The translations under genes were made by a program, and so were the position numbers. Below the pieces are notes generated by a model. It had not been told where the DNA came from, ran no database searches, and saw only the letters and a list, made by a program, of their open reading frames with translations. Source: Diadema setosum (Eukaryota > Echinodermata > Echinoidea > Diadematoida > Diadematidae). From it: DNA of 64,000 bases. The DNA is taken from NCBI RefSeq assembly GCF_964275005.1, contig NC_092700.1, positions 18,481,015-18,545,014 of the forward strand, in the 5' to 3' direction. Below, piece by piece: positions 37,999 through 50,345 of the stretch. How positions within the stretch are numbered: the stretch's first letter is position 1; the number at the start of each line of letters is the position of its first letter.

Positions 37999-38548
37999 TA
38001 ACTGCGACCAGCCCCAACGCGTACAGCGTTGGGGCTGCGCCGTTTTCGCATTCAGATCTTAATGTTGTAGTCTCTTGTACAAAACGGGTGCCGTTTCGGC
38101 GCTATATTTCCTTTATTTTTCGACAAAAACTACTAGGAATACTTACATGGGTCGATTAAACCTAAATGATTCCAATCGGCGACTGTTTGATGCATTTCAT
38201 TGCTTATGATGCAGAAAATGTTGTCTTATAAGGCGAATTATCTTCAGCTCACCAATGCTCACTAAACTCACAATAACTTGCACAAGCGCACAAGGTGAGC
38301 TGAAGATAATTCGCCTTATAAGACAACATTTTCTGCATTATAAGCAATGAAATGCATCAAACAGTCGCCGATTGGAATCATTTAGGTTTAATCGACCCAT
38401 GTAAGTATTCCTAGTAGTTTTTGTTGAAAAATAAAGGAAATATAGCGCCGGAACGGCACCCGTTTTGTACAAGAGACTACAACATTAAGATCTGAATGCG
38501 AAAACGGCGCAGCCCCAACGCTGTACGCGTTGGGGCTGGTCGCAGTTA
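37999..38548. mobile_element. Foldback element with about 255-base arms and 9-base target repeats
   Basis: Two nearly identical inverted arms (37999-38254 and 38294-38548) surround a loop of about 40 bases. The ends are TAACTGCGACCAGCCCCAAC and its inverse. The flanks GGCTACTAT (37990-37998) and GGCTGCTAT (38549-38557) match 8 of 9. A 9-base duplication with long terminal repeats suggests the Mutator class (inference). Few arm differences imply a young copy. Each arm also has a local palindrome, CCCCAACGCGTACAGCGTTGGGG-like. Confidence 0.8.
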
Positions 38549-38654
38549 GGCTGCTATCTATTAGTACTATGATAAAAAGCAGTTGGGGAAGTGATATGGG
38601 ACTCAGCCGGGCAATGTACTTGTGTGTCTGTGCATTGAATGAGTGAATGAATGA

Positions 38655-39030
38655 ATGAATGTGTGGTTTATTGATCATCAAACTTTGCAGCCGAATGGCT
38701 GAATTGCATCTGATTTAACGGGATAGAAATACAGTGAGACAAAATGAATTACATATATACAAAACACAAACATAATACAATCATTACGACAACAACAACA
38801 AAACAACAGATCATTAGTACCAAGGTACATCAATAATGGCAATACATACACATATATAAATCATATTACAACAAAGGCTAATAGTGCTTGCATTTGCAAC
38901 CCTTCTTAAAAACCTAAAAAGTACTGCTCCAGTCTTGTACATTTGCACAATATATTTTGTGTGACACTCATCAGGGAGGTTATGACAACAAATTAAATGG
39001 TGTGTTTGCTTCATTGTATTTCTTTAAGAC
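38655..39030 (-). mobile_element. Possible LINE 3' end
   Basis: A GAATGAATGAATGAATG run followed by TTTATTGATCATCAAAC and a Ser/Asn-poor AT-rich tract, reading on the minus strand as a 3' untranslated tail ending in CATT repeats. No reverse transcriptase frame is present. Judged by tail structure only. Confidence 0.35.
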
Positions 39031-39215
39031 TTGAACAAGAATTATCAGACATGTGCAAGTTGCGTTATATTTCTTTCCTTCATTAAGGCAATTGAGAATA
39101 ACCCTTCTACTGTACCGTTTACTATTTATGTGCTAGCAGTAGTATCTGTAAATTTTGCATTGTGTAACAAAGTTCATCACACTGTTTTATACCATTAGGT
39201 TGATTATATACCACC

Positions 39216-42200
39216 ATGGCAAGCGGCCTAAAGTACTGGCGGGAAGCTGCCACTCTGATTCTCGCTGCCAGAGTCAAGAGCCCCATCACCAGTTACCTTG
39301 GTAACAGGAAATTTGTCTTTGACTACCAGATCCTCATGCTTCAGCGAAGCGCCAAAAGTGGTTTCTTTCCAGCTGCGCAGGTGTTCCCCGGTGGTACGGT
39401 TGAGAAGGCAGACTTCAGCTCAGAGTGGTTGGGCATGTTTCGCGAGTATGCAAACGTCCAGGCCCCATCAGACTTTGGCCCCATGGTGCAGATACAGGGG
39501 AAGCGGCCACCCATGTTTCTACGGGACCACGGGTCTGAATTGCCGCCGGCCGTCGCGTACAGAATATCTGCCATACGCGAGACTTTTGAGGAGTGTGGGA
39601 TATTGATGCTGAGGGATGCCTCACAATGCAGAACTCTTGCCGGTGTGAAGAGACCTCCACTCGGAGCAAGCGTAACCATGGCAGAGCAGGACCTACGCAC
39701 ATGGAGAGAACGGATCCACAAAGATGCAGGGAGCTTTCTTTCCCTGTGCCAAGAACTCCAAAGTGTTCCAGACATCTGGTCACTAGCGGAATGGTCCAAC
39801 TGGCTGACCCCTTCGGACATGACGAAGAAGCGATTTGACACAATTTTTTTCATCTCTTGCCTGGACCATCTTCCCGTTGCAGTTGAGGACAATGCTGAAA
39901 TTAGCCAATGCAAAGTATGTTAGCAGTAGTAATCCTTCTGTAAGATGGTACATAATCCTGAAAGATTAACAAGAACAGCTCTGCATCCCTATCATTCATC
40001 TGGCATATGTGGATGACAATCACAAATCTTCAAAATTTAAGATGGAAAAATCAACTTTTTGTGTTCATGTCCCCAAAGGCTGTGATTGGTGATGTGGTTT
40101 TGGAAATGACCGAGAAACAGTCATTGAGTTACTTATCTCATCAAAAACAATACACTTGACAATAATAGCAGAGATGAAAGATAATAAGGAAAGATCAATC
40201 ATCAAGTTAATTCTGTAACATGTGAATATACAGAACATCATTTTTAGAAAATGAGTAGACAAACTATTGAAAAGCAAATTTTATCAAAGTGAACTTTATA
40301 GGATGCTTCCTAGGACAAGTGAAAATTGTAATATATTGCAGTACCAGTTAGGTGCCAACCCTTATGTCATTTGACAGAGAAATCATTCCGCATTACCTTA
40401 GAGTACATCTCAGTTCACTTGTACGATTCCCTTTCCCTTGCCAGTGGATTACTCCACTGGAAAGTCTGCAGCTGTACTCCGACGGCGTTACCTACCTACC
40501 TCCGCCACAGGTGTATGAGTACAGGAGACTGCTGAACAAACAGCGATTTGAGGACCTCGCTCAGTTCTGCCAGAACAGAGCCTTTCAGGGCACGGAGAGG
40601 TTCCTCCCAGTAAGGTGCAATTGCTCCAATGGAGTCGCATCCCTGTTCCCAGGTAATGAATATTTATTAATATGCAAATTATTTCTGCTTCATTCCTGGG
40701 TGATTTTGAAAAATATTTCATGTTCTTCAAGAAGTTATTTCTATGCTTTAAACAGAGCTACCAAGTCTCACGCACACATGCATTTAGGGTCCATCTCACG
40801 ATCTCACACATGGCACCCATTTTTCTCGTGCATCAGGACCATAGGTCAAAGGATTCAAGTGATGGTTGCATTTGGAGGTATATTTCCCTTTTTTCTTTCA
40901 TAATAAGCAAAAAATAGTCACTTAAGTATGCACCAGATCGCACCATTAAGAGCTACAAATTGAAAAAGCTATCTGCCATAGGCGGTAGGACAGTCCCCTT
41001 CCACACCCTCTCCCTGCTCGGTCGCTTCGCTCCCTCGCTCACGAGCATGCACATGTGCCGAGATGCAGAGTCATGAAAATCTCACTCATAACAATTTTTT
41101 AAACTTTGCATCTCTGTTTAAAATGCACATGTATATGGATATGTCCAAAGTGTCATCAGAAGTGTCCAAAATGCCATTGTTTATGTTGAATGTTAGTCTT
41201 ATGGTAATACATCTTAGTTTTTCACAAAAGAAAAGAAAAAGAAACAAAATACTAACCCTGCCACTTGAGAATATTCTCCCCTTTTGTACCAAGAATGAAA
41301 TAGTTTGAATTTTTTGGGTCCAAATCTGTAATATTATTTTCCACTCAGTCTTGAAAAAGTTTCCAGTTTTATGATTCTGAGGAAAAGTCTGACTTGCCTA
41401 CCTCTACAATGTACCAGCTTATGACAGGAATCTAACTTTGGGGGTTACAAAAGTTACACATGAAGTGTAAATGTTCTATTGAGCAATGTTTCCAGGTTGG
41501 AAAATCATTTAACTGCATGGTTGTTGTTGTTGTTATTTTGATTTTAAGGCGAGTATCATTCAGTTATGAATATCTATATGGTGAAATAAAAAAAAGAAAG
41601 AAATATATTTATATTCGTATGGTTCTCCATGCCTCCAGTAGCCTTTTGACAAGGCCTCGTGGCTGAGGAATGAGACTAACTCGCCATACCCAGCACTGCG
41701 AGAAATGGGTGAACGCGAGACCAAGTGGTTCAACCGGTCTTGCGTTCACCCGTTCTCTTGCACTTAGTCTCTTTTTCAGCCACAAGGTCTTGCAAAAAGT
41801 CTATACCTCCAGTGTCTTTGATACATGTATTGAAGTCTTGGAATGAAGCAACTATTAAATAATTTGAGAATGTATGCCAAGTGCTATGAATGACCAAATT
41901 CAAGTTTTCCATTGTTCCATAGGAAATGGTATCAGTCACAGAAAATAATGTTATCATGTGAAAAGAAGACCATTTGTATTCCTTCATTATTCAATTCTTC
42001 ATTAGTTTTGTTGTCATTGTTGTTGATTTTGTTGCCGTTGCCTAGGAGACGATCATTATCCGGAGCATCCAGCAGAGGACACCAATGAGGACAACCTGCT
42101 GCACTATGAGGGCACCGTAGAGGACCACACCCGGTCCTCAGCCCACACGAACAGGATCCTCTTCCACAGCGTGACTGACTACCGGCTACACGTGTCTGGC

Positions 42201-42269
42201 CCAGAGAGATGTGGGCACCCTCATCCAGTCACTGTCCATATACCAGCTCGGGACGCTTCCAAGATATGA
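39216..42269 (+). CDS. NUDT19: NUDT19-type CoA diphosphatase, complete, three exons
   Basis: Exons 39216-39914, 40445-40652 and 42046-42269, phases consistent, 376 residues against 375 in human. The start sits in an ideal context (CACCATGG). It is a Nudix hydrolase that cleaves CoA and acyl-CoA to 3',5'-ADP and phosphopantetheine species, in peroxisomes in mammals. The N-terminus YWREAATLILAAR and VFPGG (residues 56-60) are family marks. The Nudix box is split by a long insert, as is usual in this subfamily: GG-T-V-E at 59-63, then the REtfEECGI part at 121-129, which holds the metal-binding glutamates. Exon 2 carries WITPLESL and YLPPPQVYEYRRL; exon 3 has NRILF and HVSGPERC. The C-terminus is -SKI, near the peroxisomal PTS1 consensus SKL. 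It is a complete gene with no breaks. Confidence 0.93.
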
Positions 42270-42461
42270 GGCGTGGCACCACCGAGATGTGAGGCGGGGT
42301 GCTAAAATCTCAGATGCCGTCCGAGTAGAAGGGTGGTAGGGAGCTCCAGCTCTTCCACATTTCTGGGCCAAGTATTAGAGCTACTGAGTCCGTACAAGTG
42401 CTCCATATAATTATTATGCGATTTGTATTCAAATTGCTATATATAGATATATATACAGATA

Positions 42462-42669
42462 ACTGTAAAGCAAGTTATTTTTGTGGCATGAACTTTTCAT
42501 GAATTGCAGCCAACATTTTTTTTTCGGGGCATGCGATTTTCATGAATTGCCACTGGTTATTAATGCATACAGTGTCAAAGAACTTCGTATGCATTTTAAT
42601 TTCGCTAATCTTGGCTTTAAAAAAAAATTACGAAATTAAAATGCATGTGAAAATTTCTGGTTTTACAGT
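42462..42669. mobile_element. Small MITE (ACTGTAAAG ends)
   Basis: Left ACTGTAAAGCAAGTTATTT, right TTCTGGTTTTACAGT. Internal TTCATGAATTGC repeats are present. Related by its ends to 6316-6523. Confidence 0.55.
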
Positions 42670-42894
42670 GTCTAAATTCTCAAAATGTCTGTTAATTTAT
42701 GAAGTAAATCAGAATTGTACAACACATGTTGCTTTAAACTTCGCTGTGGAGCCAATGCAATTACTTGGCCATTGACTCCCGATGTTACAAGCTTTCATCA
42801 GAGTTGGGTATAAACATAATTTCCAAGGCTTGCATTGCCATTTTTCAGCATCTACTAAAGTCCTAACCTCAGAAATGTTCCAGATAAGTTTATA

Positions 42895-43012
42895 GTAAGG
42901 ACAGTGTAGTGAAGTGGATAAGACTCCTAACTTCAAAACAGAGGTCCTAAGTTTGCATCCTGCCGAGTGCCTACATCCCGAGAAGAGAAAATTCACCCAC
43001 AAATGTCCCTCT
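42895..43012 (+). mobile_element. Decayed tRNA-derived SINE
   Basis: TAGTGAAGTGGATAAGACTC (A-box-like) and about 40 bases later AAGTTTGCATCCTGC (degraded B box). Confidence 0.5.
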
Positions 43013-43039
43013 CTATCCAGGCATACACGTATTAGTGGG

Positions 43040-43357
43040 TATTATATAACGCCTGAAGAGATCCTTGTCATTTGATTGGTTGTTTGACATTGATCATTCG
43101 GCCCATTTCACTATGACGTCATCATCCGTGCAATTGTGGCTCCATTTACCGTGCAATTTTGGATCCATACGATTTGCTCCATTGCACGCTCGGCACACTA
43201 CGCGTGTAAAACGCATGCGTTTGCAGTGTGTGCATGCGACAGCACGCTAGCGTAAAGAGCTCAGTGAGCACTCCCGCGATCACAGATTTTTTCTTATTTC
43301 TAAATTAATAACACGTCAAATGACAAGGATCTAGGCCTATTTTAGGCGTTATATAAA
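43040..43357. mobile_element. MITE with TATATAACGCC ends
   Basis: TATTATATAACGCCTGAAGAG and the later TAGGCGTTATATA are inverted; both have AAGGATC/GATCCTT and CAAATGACA/TGTCATTTG further in. Confidence 0.65.
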
Positions 43358-43535
43358 ACAAATAATAAATGTTTTTCATTCGTGCAATGGACAGAATATT
43401 CCATTCGGTGAAAGATGAAATGTTTGATCCATTCAACGAGGCTGCGCCTCGTTGAATGGATCATTTCATCTTTCACCTCATGAAATATTCTGTCCATGGC
43501 ACTCATAAACATTCATTATTTGTATACCAGGCTAT
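43358..43535. repeat. Foldback repeat with a perfect 37-base hairpin core
   Basis: Arms CAATGGACAGAATATTCCA..GATCCATTCAACGAGGC and their inverse meet at a three-base loop (TGC). The outermost match is CAAATAATAAATGTTT with AAACATTCATTATTTG. Confidence 0.75.
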
Positions 43536-43905
43536 TCTTGGAGCAAGGGCTAATGATCAATGATAATGGCAGGGCTTTGTGTAGAGCAGTGATAACGGGT
43601 TTCCCTTGGCAAATAGGACCATCATTTTTTAATTTATCGTCCTGGCCATCATACCAGCTATCAAAAAAACAGCAGGGTAGACACATTGATGTGTGGTGTG
43701 AGAGGAAATGACCACAGAAATATTACATTTTTCATGCTGGATGTTTGTATATCTCGTGACAGCCTATCGATCTATGGCAAAATCAAATTTTTTTCTCCAT
43801 AGATTCATGTAGTCCAGCCAGAAAATTCGGGAACCGTGTGGTATCAGAACTGTGCCATGATGTTGTGAGAAAGTACAATGACTTGCTCGCGGCAAGATGT
43901 GGGTA

Positions 43906-44472
43906 TTAAAGGACACGTCCAACTTCACAAATGTGAGAGAATGCAGCAATATTGGTAGAACACATAGGTGAAAGTTTGAGTAAAATCGGACAATCCTTTC
44001 AAAAGTTGAAAATTGTTGAAGTTTCAGTTCCGTGCATGGCTGGATGTGAAGAATACTACAGCTTGTGATGTCCTATGCGTAGAAAAATATAAAGAAAACA
44101 TAAAGAAAATTCAACATATTTTTACTTTTCTGGCATTATAAAAGAGCACATGAGGAGGAGTAATATTTCCCATAACATAATAGTCAGTTACAAGTTGAGG
44201 GAATGTGTACTTTTTTTTTCAAAATATGAAATTTTGGGGAATTCTATCTGTATTTTCCTTATATCGTTCTACGCATGTGACATTATCAACTGCAGTAGTC
44301 TTCTCATCCAGCAGTGACTGCTTGGAAACTTTTAAAAATTCATAACTTTTGAACGGATTGTCCAATTTGTTTGTTTTGGGTTTTTTTGAACTTTCACTGA
44401 TGTATTCCACTTATATTGCTGCATCATCTCAATCCACATGTACATGTATATGAAGGTGAACTTGTCCTTTAA
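43906..44472. mobile_element. TTAA-flanked inverted-repeat element, copy 1
   Basis: TTAAAGGACACGTCCAACTT on the left and ..GTGAACTTGTCCTTTAA on the right; arms of about 230 bases match imperfectly. The TTAA edge fits a piggyBac-like target (inference). It shares internal phrases with 63261-63851, for example GAAAGTTTGAGNAAAATCGG and GCAGCAANATTNGTAGAACA. Confidence 0.7.
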
Positions 44473-44675
44473 CATGGTCATGCTGTTGATATGGGCTTCT
44501 AATGTTGGGGGGGGGGGGGGGGAGGAAAGGGTTATAACTGGGATAACTGGTCCAGAAGTCGTCCGGATTGAGGACAGATTAGCCCGTAGAATGTTCTTTC
44601 TTTGCTGATTGACAACACAAGTGTCTGCAAACTATTGTCAGTAAAATATAGAGTACCTAATCTAGTACAGGTGTA

Positions 44676-44878
44676 CAGTGCACTCCTGTTATAATCAACA
44701 CAGTTATAAAAAAAAATAAAAAAATAAGAAATTCCGGTTACAACAAAGTAACAATTCAGGCAGCAACATTATCCACTCTATGTACTTCTGTTGTTTATTT
44801 GTTTGGTTATAACAAAATTTTGGTATGACGAAAGAAAACTGCTGGTCCCGAGGACTTCGTTATAACAGGAGTCCACTG
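44676..44878. mobile_element. pogo-like MITE (CAGTGCACTCCTGTTATAA ends)
   Basis: The ends are inverted and flanked by TA. The right half (GAAAGAAAACTGCTGNTCCC) recurs at 45930-46016, and a partial copy of the left part lies near 25765-25880. Confidence 0.7.
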
Positions 44879-46399
44879 TAATGTGCAATATGTCACTATG
44901 GCCTTCCTGTTGAACTGAGGCACATTGCTGCACTGGAGTAGGCTCGCTATTTAACTTTATATCTCGGTCAAGTTTAAATATATTACTGAATGCTGAGGAT
45001 CAAGCTTGCCCGGGCATCTAAAGGGTTAAGGAAAATGGTGCAAGTTGCAGATATTTGACAGCAAAGCCTCATGGTAACAGGGAGCAAGTGACCAATAATC
45101 ACCCAAATCTTGTTTAGTGAAGTATTCTAGATTAGACTTAGCATGATCTACGAGGATGCCAAGTTTCATGTAGAAAGTCTTAGTCCCACAGGGAGATATC
45201 TATGTCAAGATGTCATTATAGAACAGAAATAGTCGTGGAAGGTTGATGGCAAATTCATTTTCCTCATTAATTGTAGACAAAAAACAAAAATAAAACAAAA
45301 AAACACTGTGGTCACTTGCTGTATGCTACCAGAATTGTGCAGGGAACTGTATGTGATGATGCATACAGTGTATTTTTTAATATCAACAGACGCAAGTTTA
45401 ACATTCATGTGCGTGGCAGGGGACCTGTGAAAGGCGATACAAAGACAAAAAGGCAGAGAGCACAGCCATTATGACAGAATGTAATTAAAAAGTATAAAGA
45501 ATGAAAGTGATTCTAAATATTTAAGTACAATGCAATGTTTTTCTCCCCAGTTTTGTTAACTATCTTTATCATACACTGTTTCTTCTTGTTTCATTTTTTC
45601 TTTTTTTTTCCTTTTCTCATGACATGTGGTCCATGTATCATTGCATGACAGTGTCAAGTCATACTATAATGTAGAGTGTATTCATGTTCACCATTATGTC
45701 CAATTTTACTGCTGCATTTTGCATTTCTTACTTCCATCTGAAATAAAGATGTCGGATTCATGTTTCCACTAAAAAGCTAGAATGCAAAATCTTGTGAATG
45801 CCCACAAATAGAGATAGCATGTATTCCTGTATTAACAAACACGGTTTTAATCAAAGTCTTGTAATACAATGAAGTAAAAATTCATGTCCCAAAATTATGA
45901 TGTACAGTATATATATTTATATACTTTATTGTTCAGCTATAATAAAATTTCAAGACTGTGTATAATGAAAGAAAACTGCTGTTCCCAAAGACTTTGTTAT
46001 AATTTACAGGAGTTGTCTATATCATCTTTACATGTACATGTATTATTATTGTTATCACAATTATTATATGATTACTATTTTCAATAATATTCTTATCGAG
46101 ACTGCAGTTTCCTCTTGATTGGTAGGTACAGATTGATTTGTACAGTTTGACACTGTTTAGATTGTCTAAACTTATGAGTGGAAGAGCTTGGTTGTGTGAA
46201 ACTGCTTTTTCTGTCACCATGTGCCTTTAAAGTCCAGTTCATGTGTGTGACAACCTTCGATGTACAGTTGGTTAATTCAGTCTTGATTGGACAATTTTGT
46301 ATAGATGCATGTATGTGTGTGTGTGTGTGTGTGTCTGCATGTGTCAGTGTCTGTATAATATGCAGCATGCATGCATCTTTTTATACACTGTACAATGTA
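44879..46399. other. Non-genic stretch with half of a pogo-like repeat
   Basis: The only recognised item is the right half of the 44676-44878 family at about 45930-46016, plus a GT run at 46314-46333. Confidence 0.4.
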
Positions 46400-46608
46400 C
46401 TGTAAAAGTGGATATTTTCGCGCGACTAATTTTTCGCGCTAGGCCGGGTCAGAAGAGTTTCGCGTGTTTTTAATTCCGCGGAATCAAGACATCACGCACG
46501 GGAACGTATGGCAAGCAAAAATATTCGCATGTTTTTATTTTCGCGCTAGTTTCTGGTTGCGCGAAATGCGCGAAAATTTCAACACCGCGAAAATTTCCAC
46601 TTTTACAG
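46400..46608. mobile_element. TA-flanked MITE rich in TTTTCGCG
   Basis: CTGTAAAAGTGGATATTTTC on the left, GAAAATTTCCACTTTTACAG on the right, TA on both sides. CpG-rich interior (TTCGCGC repeated). It sits against a half copy of the 18980 family (46609-46707), which it may have split. Confidence 0.75.
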
Positions 46609-46707
46609 TATTCCATTGATTTTAATCCCTCATATTAAAGTCGAATTTTCACTAAGTCAGAGCTATTTCTTCAGTCCAAGTAGATTTGACTTAGGCAAGG
46701 TTGACTG
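46609..46707. mobile_element. Right half of a pogo/Tigger-like MITE
   Basis: Ends GGCAAGGTTGACTG-TA; internal TCCATTGATTTTAATCC and AGAGCTATTTCTTCAGTCC match 18980-19190. Confidence 0.6.
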
Positions 46708-47034
46708 TATACATGTATTTGTGCAAATATGTATGCATGTAAAGGTACAGCACGATCGAATGCAAAGTATATCATCATAATTTAATCTATGTATTCCATT
46801 GATCTTTACTTGACATTTTGCCTATTGTGAGCATCATATATGTAACAGTACTTGTGTACGATGTGGATTAAGATTGCTTTTTGAAATTGAGATAAAAAAA
46901 AAAGAATATAATCTTTAGAAACACATTGTTTATTGTTTGCTTGTTATAGTAAACATTTAGTTCTGAATGTTCAAATGAAATAGAGTGTACTGGAAATCCA
47001 AATCAGGAAGAGAGAGAGAGACAATGAGATGAAT

Positions 47035-47064
47035 AGATAGATATATAGACAGATAGATAGATAT

Positions 47065-47096
<32 letters not shown>

Positions 47097-47110
47097 ATGT
47101 ATTGATTGAT

Positions 47111-47146
<36 letters not shown>

Positions 47147-47245
47147 AGGTAGGTAGATATTATTATATATGTATTACAGGTAGATAGATACCATTAAGAT
47201 GAGTAGATAGACAAACACACAGATAGATAGATAGATAGAACAGAA
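47035..47245. repeat. Microsatellite cluster (GATA, GATT, GTAG)
   Basis: GATA units at about 47035-47094 and 47221-47238, GATT units at 47102-47143. Confidence 0.9.
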
Positions 47246-47989
47246 GACCAGTTGAAATAATTGTCAAAAGCTACAAATTGTCCTGATAGTGGTACATCAC
47301 AGCATTCTGCTTGAATGTTAGTCCATGTGCAATTCAGCGACAATGGGGGCGCCCTCAATAATTCTCAACTAGAGTACATTATGGAGGTATTGTATTCTCA
47401 ACTAGGGTCACTTTGTACAGTCTATTCCACCCAGGCTATAATGAGCAGCAGTTGAAATTCCCGATCAGGAATCAACCATGCAAGACGAAAATTCTATGCA
47501 TAATTATTTAACTGCTTTTTCGGGACAACGTGACCCTTGGAGCAATCTTTTCAGGTCATAACATCCGAGTTGGTATTCCTCAGAGATTATGTCAACAAAG
47601 TCCCGAATAAAGTCGGTCATTATCTGTTTTATGTTCGCAATAAAATGGACATGAAATCCTTACTTGTCTTGGTCGATGGTGATCGCGCTAGCTACTTCAC
47701 GCACTCTGAACAAACAGCGTAGCTCTTATTTTATGATCATAATGGACTTACATTGACTTATACCTTTACGAAAGTCGGACAAGGGTCGCCTTTCGCGTTA
47801 TCGAGCCATAGGAGGCCAGCCTTTACAGTACCGGTGGTTCTGTACTAATGCAACGAACCAAAAGATGGTGATTTAGCGTATGGGACGGTATATTACTACA
47901 AGATGTGTAGCTACCACGCCGAAGTTCTCCATTGTTGTAGAGCACTTAAATGTAATGTGTATGTCCCCAATATGAACCAATCAGAATCA

Positions 47990-48062
47990 AAGATAATACT
48001 ATGAGATATATCTGCGCCTTGAGCACATCAACTATATGGAACTGGCGCATTATAAGTACCCT

Positions 48063-48098
<36 letters not shown>

Positions 48099-48100
48099 GA
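47990..48100 (+). mobile_element. SINE or LINE tail ending in a TTA run
   Basis: GCGCCTTGAGCACATCA..GGCGCATTATAAGTACCC followed by an ATT run of 12 units. The phrase resembles a widespread metazoan tail ahead of trinucleotide repeats. Head not found. Confidence 0.5.
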
Positions 48101-49231
48101 TATATCAGGAGTATCAGAATGAAATTATGTAATGTTGCATTAGTTGAAAGAAAGATATTATTCAGAGGGGTGAAGGTTCAGGTGTGAGTTTCTTCAATTT
48201 GTCTGCCTCTACAAATTAGATTTGTTATTAGGTCGCAACTGTTGATATGGATTCTTTCTTTTCCCGACATAATTGTTAATTTACAGATGAGCAGTTGCGA
48301 TCAAAACAAAATTTAATTTGTAGAGGGAGACACATTTAAAGAAACTCACACCTGAATGTTGCATTAGTGTCTGTCGCAGGTAATGATAGTAGCTAGTGGC
48401 AAAACAATAAAAGCGGGAACCATAATCATAGTAGAGAATATTATTGTTTACTCCATTATCATTATAGTGATTGTTCGTTGTCATCAACCTTTGATTTGTT
48501 GTATTCTTGTGTTATGTGTGTGTTGGGGTGGGGGGGGGGTGGGGCATGGTAATAAAGGGCATCTGACACAGCTGGACGAATATATTCTCAACTCACAATT
48601 ATTTCCCTCCAAGATTTACACAAGTGCTAATTTCATTACGGTCGTTTCAAGTAGTGATTAGACTCCTCCCAATCCCGTCTTATATCCGGGTCTAGTGATA
48701 TCTGAGCATGCGCAGGTTAGATACTAAAACGCATCTGATTCGATCTGTCAGTGACAGGATATTATGGTGGGTGGTATGCAGTGAGAGACGCATCTTCTCG
48801 CTCCTCACATTATGTTCGACAAACAACGCCAAACCTTTGATTTGTCTCGGCAACAGTGAATGATTGCGAAGTTAGGATTGAGTTGCGAAAAGAGCTTCCG
48901 ACTTGCCGAATCCGCAAAAAAAAAAAAAATTGCTGCTATGTAGAATTAATTCACAAGTTTCATCTTGACAGCACTGATGTTAGGGGAAAAAAAACAATTA
49001 ATTTATAAACAGTTCTTCCTATGTTAACGGCAAACTCTGGGGAAACTTACACATCCAAACTCTGGCTGCCGTTAGGTAGCAATGGATTGGCGAGAGAGGG
49101 GATTTCCCGTGATTGAGCAGGGCCAGGGCCGAGATACGTCCAACGCTCGTGGCTTGCCACCGCGCCGTTACGAGGATGCTCGAAACATGCAAAAGTCGAA
49201 CTGCACAGCTTTGTTCCGTAAAGACGCATCG

Positions 49232-49586
49232 ATGTCATTGATGAGGAAGCTGATCGTGGTCGCGTCCTTGGTCGTCCTCGGCGTCCAGTCTGCTCTGAGT
49301 ACCTGTCCGGGAGCAGCTGGAATCTCAAACCCTCATCTTAGCTGCCCGGACTTCAGCTCGACACAGACACCGATCACGGTTGGCGCCAACCAGCGATGCG
49401 AACTCGACATCGCACCAGACCTTGGAAGCGCCACGCTCATTGTGGAAGGGGAGCTCATTATCCGTTTCGAGGAGGATCTCGTCGTTGATCAGTTGATTGT
49501 CGCGTCTTCCGGATGGATTTCGGCTGACGGGCAAGGCTTTACCCCTGGTAACGGTCCGGGTAGAGGCTCTATTTCCGGATCAGGAG
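49232..49586 (+). CDS. Secreted glycine-rich protein, first coding exon
   Basis: The frame opens upstream at 49082 in the same reading frame, but the Met at 49232 directly precedes a signal peptide (MSLMRKLIVVASLVVLGVQ), so I prefer it. After cleavage the segment is CPGAAG..LSCPDFSSTQTPITVGANQRCELD, then alternating hydrophobic residues (ATLIVEGELIIRFEEDLVVD), then a ..SADGQGFTPGNGPGRG glycine stretch. A donor (CAGGAG-GTAAGA) closes the exon in phase 1. The VEGEL..I..GG style is like the beta-helix and G8-like segments of large extracellular proteins, which I infer weakly. I do not recognise the gene. Following exons were not found with confidence. Confidence 0.6.
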
Positions 49587-50204
49587 GTAAGAAATTGGAC
49601 AAACTAAAACAAAATCTGATACTGTTTCTCAGAGTTGCAAGACCTACCAGTACTTTGTTACAAAAAAAAACAAACAAAAAAAAAAAACCAAAAACAAAAG
49701 CAAAAGCAAAACAAAACAAACAAAGACGACGAAAATAACAGCAAGAACTGCAACACAAGCTATGTTCTCACGGATATTAAGTTAAACATGATTGTGTAGA
49801 TTACCTCCAACTTCTTATTACAGGAAGTATTTGGCATGTGATGTGATTAATCTTTGCACTATTCATGCACAAGAGACTTCAAATGCAATCATGATACTAT
49901 GACTTCATAACTTGCTAAAATGTGTTGCAAAGACCACTGCATTTTTGAGCAAGATTGTTTATGAGACAAGCAATATAAGTTGATTTGTATAATCCGTCAT
50001 TTTTACATACTTTTTGTTTTACTTTTAGAACACTAAAACATAATGCATTCCCTTATCATGACGTGTACTTATGAACATAAGTGTATTGTGCGATAATGAC
50101 AAGGTATAGAAAGTCGAGGCACGTAAGACTAAGTCATTTTTAAACATTTTAAATCAGATAGAGTAATATTAACGTTTCTAGTGATGCCCTTCTTATAGAA
50201 CATA

Positions 50205-50345
50205 AAAAGGAATGTTCTTAAAATTATGACGGAGATTATTCCGTATTCCTCTCTTTTTAAGCAGCTTTAATCGCAAATATCTCAACTTAGCGAGAATGGG
50301 GTTAGCTAATTGTTTTGCGATACAACTCGTCAACTGATTATTTTG
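50205..50345. mobile_element. Partial copy of the 12969-13221 element
   Basis: Shares CTTTAATCGCAAATATCTC followed by an AGAATGG..AACTCGTCAA end, matching the right half of that element. Confidence 0.45.

Noticed and set aside
39341-39913. 190-codon minus-strand open frame
   Set aside because: Antisense shadow of NUDT19 exon 1.
47537-47722. 61-codon plus-strand frame after a TTTTCAG
   Set aside because: A single short frame with no recognisable domain and no partner exons.
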